From a virus, in IMG/VR virus record IMGVR_UViG_3300030118_004349, positions 1 through 27,137 of that record: a DNA stretch of 27,137 nt, one strand, 5' to 3'. The notes under the pieces are model-generated. The model did not search any database. It saw only the letters and a program-made list of their open reading frames with translations, and was not told where the DNA came from. The translations under genes and the position numbers were made by a program. This document shows, one piece after another, positions 21,872-27,137 of the stretch (the stretch's first letter is position 1; each line of letters begins with the position of its first letter).

Positions 21872-23106
21872 TATGTAGCTCCTGGGCCGGTAAATCCATC
21901 AGCGTAGTCATTTGGAAGTGGTGGCACCATTAAAGGAGGTGTCGGATTAGAGGTAGCTGGGGAAACAGGAGCAGGCGCTCCCACGGGAATAACTACAGAT
22001 ATATCACCACCAGTTGGATTCATGGTTGCTAGTGGAATATTGTTTATTATGTGAGAGGCTCCGTCGTATTTAACAGCCCCATTAGATCCCAACGAAAGAA
22101 CGGCTCCTGCCGCTACTGTAGTAGCTCCATTGCTATTGATGCCGACAGTTCCTTGAGAATTGATAAATGTGCCTCCGGTGCTGTTTAGGGTTGTTAGAGC
22201 CTGAGAATTTAAGTTAAGAGCAGCAGAGTTTAGATTTATCGCAACACCTGCATTTAAGTTTATAGTTCCTAGTGACTCTAGGCTGATGTTAGTTGGAGTG
22301 AACATCTTTATCTCACCTGTTAGCGTATCTATGGTAATTTTACCTGTGTTAGTAACTATATGTATCTTGCTAGTTGGACCTAGGGCTGCTAAAGTAACGT
22401 CCCTAAACCTACTCTTAATTCTCACGTTGCCGAACCAAGGAGGAATAGCGTATACTCCAAATGAGTTATTCTCTATATTGACATCACCGCCCCCTGTAAC
22501 CCTAAGATTCATATCTCCAGCTAAACACTTGTATTCTTGAGAGCCCTGAGTCTCAATAAACAAGCTGCGGGAGCCATAGGCGTCATTTGGTTCAGCGCCA
22601 TTCAAAACTATTGAGTCACCATCTGAGTTTTTTATTTGAACTCCGAGAGGAGACAGGCAAACTTCATGACCATCTTCAGATTTTAAGACAACATTGTTGG
22701 TAATTTTATCGGGAGTCTTCTCTCTTTGAATATACATGCCTGCCCCAGCACCGTTGGTAAAGTGCTGAGTCGTAGGTTTACCCTTTGCGCTGTAGGTGGG
22801 GAGATCATTTTGAGGAAAAACATTAAACTTATCGTCCTCTTCGTCTGCGTTAATATCTTTTCTAGCTACGATAGTTGAGTGATAGTAAAACTCTTCCTCA
22901 TCATCCTCCGGGAACTCATTATGGACAGCTAGAATTTGATCTCCTTTATCAGGAATGCCTAAAAAGCCACCGGCATTAACTTTAAAGAAAGGAGAGGTGT
23001 AGGTTACTGTGAAAGCGTCAGGACCCACCTTCGGGAAAATGGCAAGAAATTTACCCTCTTCTGTGGTGTCAGCATTCGATACTACTTGTCCTTTTATAAT
23101 ATTCAT
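21871..23106 (-). CDS. 5: Central baseplate spike, gp5/VgrG-like OB-fold plus beta-helix
   Basis: This is a 411-residue protein. The N-terminal OB-fold (about 1-85) shows GKFLAIFPKVG, then GFLGIPDKGDQILAVHNEFP, the usual pattern of gp5/gpV spike proteins. The middle (about 115-220) includes GAGAGMYIQREKTPDKITNN and EDGHEVCLSPLGVQIKNSDG. Residues about 225-345 form short repeats rich in N, L, T and G (TINLNAGVAINLNSAALNLN; GTVGINSNGATTV), typical of the triple-stranded beta-helix needle. T4 gp5 has a lysozyme domain of about 160 residues between OB-fold and needle; no such domain fits here. Residues 374-411 are a Pro-rich tail. The trimer should plug the hub and pierce the outer membrane. The gene follows the hub gene after 26 bases and lacks a good ribosome site. 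Confidence 0.9.
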   Translation of the reverse strand: MNIIKGQVVSNADTTEEGKFLAIFPKVGPDAFTVTYTSPFFKVNAGGFLGIPDKGDQILAVHNEFPEDDEEEFYYHSTIVARKDINADEEDDKFNVFPQNDLPTYSAKGKPTTQHFTNGAGAGMYIQREKTPDKITNNVVLKSEDGHEVCLSPLGVQIKNSDGDSIVLNGAEPNDAYGSRSLFIETQGSQEYKCLAGDMNLRVTGGGDVNIENNSFGVYAIPPWFGNVRIKSRFRDVTLAALGPTSKIHIVTNTGKITIDTLTGEIKMFTPTNISLESLGTINLNAGVAINLNSAALNLNSQALTTLNSTGGTFINSQGTVGINSNGATTVAAGAVLSLGSNGAVKYDGASHIINNIPLATMNPTGGDISVVIPVGAPAPVSPATSNPTPPLMVPPLPNDYADGFTGPGAT

Positions 23107-23132
23107 TACTTATTATAGCTTAGAGCGCATTT

Positions 23133-26100
23133 CTAGGGAATGTTTGGATTAAGATCATTATTCTCTATCAGTTTATTTAATAGCTGTTTGTTGGAGAGTT
23201 GATCTGGATCGGATCTCTTATTGTATGTTTTAATGACAGACATTACTGACGGAGGAATTTTTTGAGTCTCACCAGTCATATCTGCCTCAGTGGTATTTGC
23301 GGGGAATTTTCTAACCATTTTGAACTCTGAAAAAGCGTCTGAGTTTGACATGTAATGTCTAACCTGTGTAATATTATACTTGCCATTAAACACCGAGTAA
23401 TTAGACTTGTTAGATAACACAGAACCTATTATATTATTTTGAAGTCCAAACAGGAAAGAGGATCTACCTAGCATCGGACCATTATTGAAGAATGGTAGAG
23501 TTTTAATGTCTACCTGAGTAGTATGTCTGTTTAAATCTTCTAAGATATCCGTGTAAGCCCTGTGGCGATTACCCAGGTCAACATTTACTCTTGGTCCTGG
23601 AGCAGGTAAATCGTCGTCTAGAACAAAGAACTCTATAACTGTAGCAAAGTCTACTACATTTATTTTGCTCAACGCCTCTTCGCCTCCTTCCTTGCCTCCA
23701 GCTTTATCGTAAACTAATGTTTGAAACTCAGCATCCTGACCTAACAAAGCAGCTACCTGTCGCTGTATTTTACCCCTACCAACACCCTTTGATATTCCTT
23801 TGTCTTTAACATACTCAAGCACTGCATCCAAAAGAACGTCGTTGTTAGTTAGATACTGACTAAACTTAGCGTTTGCTGCTGCTGTCCTCACGGCTGATTC
23901 AGGAGTTAAAGAGTTTAATATAGATAAGTATTTTTTATTTTGATATTTGACACTAAGTACATTTGCATTCTTTACATTATGCATGAATACAAATTCATCA
24001 TCGGTTAAAGTTTCTCTAAACTTATCACTAAAGGGTCCAAAGTCTATGGTCTCGCCAAACGAAGAAGTTCTTCTTTTCAGACTGTAAAACTCTTGCTTAA
24101 AATCCTCACCATATCTTTTCCAATTCTCAGATATATCCTTATTGCTGTAGGAGAAAGTCTTACCAAGTTTTGCCACATCAACTTGCTCCTCTCTACTAGG
24201 TGATAAAAGTTTTCTAGTTATTTCTTTTGAGCCAAAAACAACAATCGGAGATTCTCTGTTGACTATCAACCCCGCATCCTTTAACAACCCTAAAATCTTA
24301 GTATCGGTTTCTTCAAATAACGAAAAAGAGGAGGTCTTATCAAGATGTGGTCTTAATCCTCTTGCAAAGTCATATAAAGGATCAAAAGCAGGCTCAGAAG
24401 CCAACTCAAAAGCTTTATTCTCCCAAAGTTTACGCATTGATATCTTAGCTTTCTTAGTTTCTAATTCGGGTTCGTCCGTCTCCTGAGTGTAATCAGTGTT
24501 GCTCCTAATCGCGGGAGCCTTGGTTGAACCTCTAATTAAGCCATCGCTAGTGCTGCCTGCTTTGGTTTCAATTTCTGTGTCTGAGGGTAATGTTTTAGAG
24601 AGATCTTTAAGGTTGCTGACTGCGTTTTTAATTCTGTTTGCTTGAATCGCTACGTCTGACTTTCTTTTAGCAGCGATTTTCTCAGTCATGGTTTTAGCTT
24701 TCTCTTCTTCAGGGGTCGGTGGAGCCTTGAACACTTTAATGATGTCGGGGTCCTTAATAATAAATTCACCTCGCTCGCCCGTCATTGCTTGTTGCATCCT
24801 GAAACTAGTTTCATCAAGTTCATCATAAAGTTCTCTAAGAGATCGTCTCTTTCTAGATGGAATATCTTCGTATATCCCCGCACCCTCTATTGCCTGAACA
24901 TAACTTTCAAAGATAGTTAGACCGTCTGCCCTCTCAAGCCCTGCAACGTCTTTGAACTCTCGGGCTAATTCATGGTTTGCAAAATTCCAAAAGTTTTCTA
25001 GTAGCTTCTGATGCTCAGGGGGAAGTTCTACTTTGCCTGATGTCGGGCGTCTAAACCCAAAGGGTATTGTGGACTTACTGGTTAAAAAAGATGGTAGATT
25101 TTCACTGGTTTTTAGGAAGAACACGTCATCTGTAGCAAAACCGTGGTGAACTTCGTAAGATTTACGTTCCTCCCAAAACCACTGCCCTGTAACTTGTGAA
25201 ACTGGCGTAGCTTTAGCCCCAAAAATCCTACTGCCACCAACTTGAACACCAGAACCTGCTACCTTTTTCCTGATGTTTTCTCTTATTGCGTTTACCTTTG
25301 CAGCGCCGGTTAATTCCTCTTTTTTAACATCTTTTACAAGTCTATTTTGATCTTCTTTTTCTGCCTCTTCTCTAGGATTATTTTTACTACCTTTAGACTT
25401 TTTTGGTTTCTTAACAGAAGTTTCAAATTTCTTTACTTCCCTCAGCGTGGGAGTTATACTAATCCCCATCTTTTTTAGATTTGCAGAGTGATCCATTACC
25501 ACCTTTCTATCGTAGTTGTTAAGACGAATGGGAGACTTCTTTCCGTTCTTAGGGTCATCAGAAGCAGAATTAGCATCTAAATCAGTATCAAAAAGAATTA
25601 AGATGTTACCTAAAGGCACAGAGGGGAACAATTCTCTAAGATACTTCTGCAATAACTTTCTAACAGAAAAGTCCCAACCCTCCGAACAAAACTTACCAGA
25701 GGTAACTCTAAACTCATGTTCTGCTTCTATTTTTATTCTTCCGTACTTTTTATTTTTGGCATCAAAACTAGATTCTAATGGAGTGTATGTTCCGTCATTT
25801 ACATAATTATTAGTGAAGCACCTAACAGATTCGGAATTTGCCGTGAAACTAAGTTCTATTTCCCTAACTGAATCTTTTGTTAAGGATAGCTCTGCGTTAG
25901 CTAGATGCATAACATAAGGACCGGACCAAGTTCTAATATCATCTCCTACACCAAAAGATATGTAATACTTACTGGCAGGGTCATTCTCCTGGTCTTTCGT
26001 TGGATCTGCTAATAATGCTCTTTTCTTAGCTATCCTATTTTGACTGAGAGTAGTAACGGGGTGATCATTTAGAACAAAAAAGTCTGCTATCTCAGATGTT

Positions 26101-26336
26101 TCTACCATTTTCAAGACAGTAAAAACGCCTGCTCCCGGCTTTCCCTGATTAAAGTCTAGCTCAATGAAACCATGTCCCCTGCCTGGAGATAGTATCAGTA
26201 GTTTATTTCTGTCCTCAGTGGATAGATCGTCTAAAAACTTATTAAGACTTACTCTTGCTCTATTACTAGGAAAAAACAAACTATCCAAAACATCTCTGGA
26301 TTTGGTTACAATCACATTGTAAGGGTAGGAACGCAT
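23133..26336 (-). CDS. Baseplate hub protein, gp27-like, with large charged insert (1067 residues)
   Basis: The N-terminal about 190 residues contain YYISFGVGDDIRTWSGPYVM followed by NAELSLT and REIELSFTA, a tube-like hub domain pattern. The C-terminal part (about 902-1012) has IEFFVLDDDLP, DILEDLNRHT, TLPFFNNGPMLGRSSFLFG, YNITQVRHYMS and FSEFKMVRKF, the hallmarks of the hub ring domain that holds the spike. T4 gp27 is 391 residues. Here the two parts are separated by roughly 700 residues rich in Lys, Glu and Arg with predicted helices (for example KKPKKSKGSK and REEAEKEDQNRLVKDVKKEE), apparently an insertion of unknown role. It lies between gp53 and the gp5-like spike, the expected hub position, and starts 1 base after the gp53 stop. 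Homology to gp27 is by motif recognition, not alignment. Confidence 0.85.
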   Translation of the reverse strand: MRSYPYNVIVTKSRDVLDSLFFPSNRARVSLNKFLDDLSTEDRNKLLILSPGRGHGFIELDFNQGKPGAGVFTVLKMVETSEIADFFVLNDHPVTTLSQNRIAKKRALLADPTKDQENDPASKYYISFGVGDDIRTWSGPYVMHLANAELSLTKDSVREIELSFTANSESVRCFTNNYVNDGTYTPLESSFDAKNKKYGRIKIEAEHEFRVTSGKFCSEGWDFSVRKLLQKYLRELFPSVPLGNILILFDTDLDANSASDDPKNGKKSPIRLNNYDRKVVMDHSANLKKMGISITPTLREVKKFETSVKKPKKSKGSKNNPREEAEKEDQNRLVKDVKKEELTGAAKVNAIRENIRKKVAGSGVQVGGSRIFGAKATPVSQVTGQWFWEERKSYEVHHGFATDDVFFLKTSENLPSFLTSKSTIPFGFRRPTSGKVELPPEHQKLLENFWNFANHELAREFKDVAGLERADGLTIFESYVQAIEGAGIYEDIPSRKRRSLRELYDELDETSFRMQQAMTGERGEFIIKDPDIIKVFKAPPTPEEEKAKTMTEKIAAKRKSDVAIQANRIKNAVSNLKDLSKTLPSDTEIETKAGSTSDGLIRGSTKAPAIRSNTDYTQETDEPELETKKAKISMRKLWENKAFELASEPAFDPLYDFARGLRPHLDKTSSFSLFEETDTKILGLLKDAGLIVNRESPIVVFGSKEITRKLLSPSREEQVDVAKLGKTFSYSNKDISENWKRYGEDFKQEFYSLKRRTSSFGETIDFGPFSDKFRETLTDDEFVFMHNVKNANVLSVKYQNKKYLSILNSLTPESAVRTAAANAKFSQYLTNNDVLLDAVLEYVKDKGISKGVGRGKIQRQVAALLGQDAEFQTLVYDKAGGKEGGEEALSKINVVDFATVIEFFVLDDDLPAPGPRVNVDLGNRHRAYTDILEDLNRHTTQVDIKTLPFFNNGPMLGRSSFLFGLQNNIIGSVLSNKSNYSVFNGKYNITQVRHYMSNSDAFSEFKMVRKFPANTTEADMTGETQKIPPSVMSVIKTYNKRSDPDQLSNKQLLNKLIENNDLNPNIP

Positions 26337-26337
26337 A

Positions 26338-26637
26338 CTACAGATCTACTATCTTTATTTGATCACCAATGTTTAACTGTTGGAAAGGATCTGAAATATT
26401 GTTAGTCCAGCATATCAACCAGTCCAGCGTTGGGGTTTCATAAAACAATTCTGAAATTTTATCAGCCCTATGTTCAAAACCAGGAGGAATTACTCCGATG
26501 GAGAAGTCTAACTCATCCAGGCTGTTAACAAACTCTTTAAATTTTAAAGAGTTAAGAGAAGAAGCAACCTCTTTGCCCCTATGTGTGGCTAGATTGTATC
26601 CTATCTTTAAATGATTTTTATAAGCTGGCAAGGTCAT
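26338..26637 (-). CDS. 53: Baseplate wedge protein gp53-like (LysM-type)
   Basis: This 99-residue protein has the gp53/LysM-like baseplate pattern: PPGFEHRADKISELFYETPT (51-70), then LDWLICWTNNISDPFQQLNI (71-90), then GDQIKIVDL at the end. These match the family features: an R-x-D-x-(I/L) turn, a W-x-(I/L/V) strand-helix, N-x-I-x-DPF, then a closing GD-x-(I/L)-x-(I/V) strand. In T4, gp53 strengthens contacts between neighbouring wedges in the ring around the hub. T4 gp53 is 196 residues, so this is the short form common in other myoviruses. An AAGGAG lies 3 bases before ATG 26637, and the start overlaps the upstream gene by 20 bases. Confidence 0.88.
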   Translation of the reverse strand: MTLPAYKNHLKIGYNLATHRGKEVASSLNSLKFKEFVNSLDELDFSIGVIPPGFEHRADKISELFYETPTLDWLICWTNNISDPFQQLNIGDQIKIVDL

Positions 26638-27137
26638 TCACTCCTTCGCTAGTCAAGCCGTTGTAGGGATCAAGCTCATTGTTAGATATAATAGACTCCC
26701 AGCCGGTAAGGTTATCTCCCGCTATGGGATCACCCGCGACGTAGTCCCCATAGTCTCCAGTTCTAGACTCAACAAGATTCATAACAACTTGAATTCTTTT
26801 AGGAGTTAGCGTCTGAACCTCGTAGCCTGCCTCCTCAATCACGCTTATGGAGTAATCCTCCACTAGACACGGAATATTAGAATACATTGCCCCTTGTGTG
26901 AGTCTAACGATAGGAGGGCCATATGTTGTGTTATCTGATCTGTTGAGAACAGAGCCTCTGATTAAATTTAACCAGACTTGAATAAGGTCAAGATATTCAT
27001 TAACCTGTCCGTAGTCAGTTTCAACAAAACGGTCCAGATCATTAGGCGCACTAAGATCAATCTCGAAGAGATCATCCCCAGTTACTAGGCCACCAGCCCC
27101 TAGACCATTTGATGTGGAAAATGTCTTTTCATCGGCG
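26618..27137 (-). CDS. Tail-tube initiator/baseplate protein, C-terminal part (5' truncated by window)
   Basis: The frame is open from the window edge (first full codon at 27136) to the stop at 26618, giving 172 residues. The Met at 26887 is internal, because the frame stays open and family-like before it. The visible part contains TTYGPPIVRLTQGAMYSNIP, then CLVEDYSISVIEEAGYEVQT, then LTPKRIQVVMNLVESR. This strand pattern (PP-x-V-x-L-x-x-G, then N-(V/I)-PC, then a closing P-x-x-(I/V)-x-V-x-(M/L)-x-L) is typical of tube-like domains in tail-tube initiator proteins, in the position of T4 gp48/gp54. These sit between hub and tail tube. The gene immediately upstream of gp53 and the hub is where such a protein belongs. 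I cannot decide between gp48 and gp54 equivalence. Confidence 0.75.
   Translation of the reverse strand, partial: ADEKTFSTSNGLGAGGLVTGDDLFEIDLSAPNDLDRFVETDYGQVNEYLDLIQVWLNLIRGSVLNRSDNTTYGPPIVRLTQGAMYSNIPCLVEDYSISVIEEAGYEVQTLTPKRIQVVMNLVESRTGDYGDYVAGDPIAGDNLTGWESIISNNELDPYNGLTSEGVNDLASL

Noticed and set aside
23111-23117. TATAATA on the minus strand in the 26-base gap before the spike gene
   Set aside because: It is not an exact late octamer and sits so close to the ATG (23106) that a transcript start would fall at or after the start codon.
26618-26887. Treating Met at 26887 as the true start of an 89-residue gene
   Set aside because: The frame is open to the window edge, and the residues before this Met (GPPIVRLTQGA) belong to the same tube-domain pattern, so this is the end of a longer gene.

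Overview
The window is part of the virion-structure region of a large contractile-tailed (T4-like) bacteriophage. Every convincing gene is on the minus strand, so the reading order is from base 27137 down to base 1. Genes are packed end to end, with gaps of 0-54 bases and several 1-base TAATG stop/start overlaps. There is no gap above 300 bases and I see no tRNA, integrase, transposon or CRISPR array. The modest G+C and the style of the proteins recall marine myoviruses that infect cyanobacteria or SAR11-type bacteria. The host cannot be fixed from sequence alone.

Right part (27137 to about 17195), tail-tube base and baseplate: the C-terminal part of a tube-initiator/baseplate protein (gp48/gp54-like position); a gp53-like LysM-type wedge protein; a 1067-residue gp27-like hub with a large charged insert; a gp5-like central spike with an OB-fold and beta-helix but no lysozyme domain; an 873-residue protein with a LamG/concanavalin-like C-terminus; gp25; and gp6 (baseplate J family).

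Middle part (17195 to about 2089), outer wedge and host-contact apparatus: a 1359-residue wedge protein with a Tail_P2_I/gp7-like core; two smaller virion proteins of 358 and 204 residues; a 1172-residue beta-helix tailspike-like protein; a 901-residue fibre protein that shares a short N-terminal motif with the tailspike; and a 1034-residue protein with 25 cysteines in its first 346 residues, arranged as three alternating module pairs.

Left part (2055 to 1), start of the head module: a T4-type late-promoter octamer, a very acidic small protein (gp67-like in position and composition), a coiled-coil protein, a basic protein, and the prohead core protease gp21. The protease has an unusual C-terminal extension with two EF-hand/dockerin-type loops and runs off the window. 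In T4 this position is followed by scaffold gp22 and major capsid gp23, so the capsid genes probably lie just beyond base 1.

The genes together would build the baseplate hub, the wedges around it and the host-recognition fibres, then begin prohead assembly. The least familiar parts are the Cys-modular protein, the EF-hand tail on the protease, and the set of large adhesin-like proteins.
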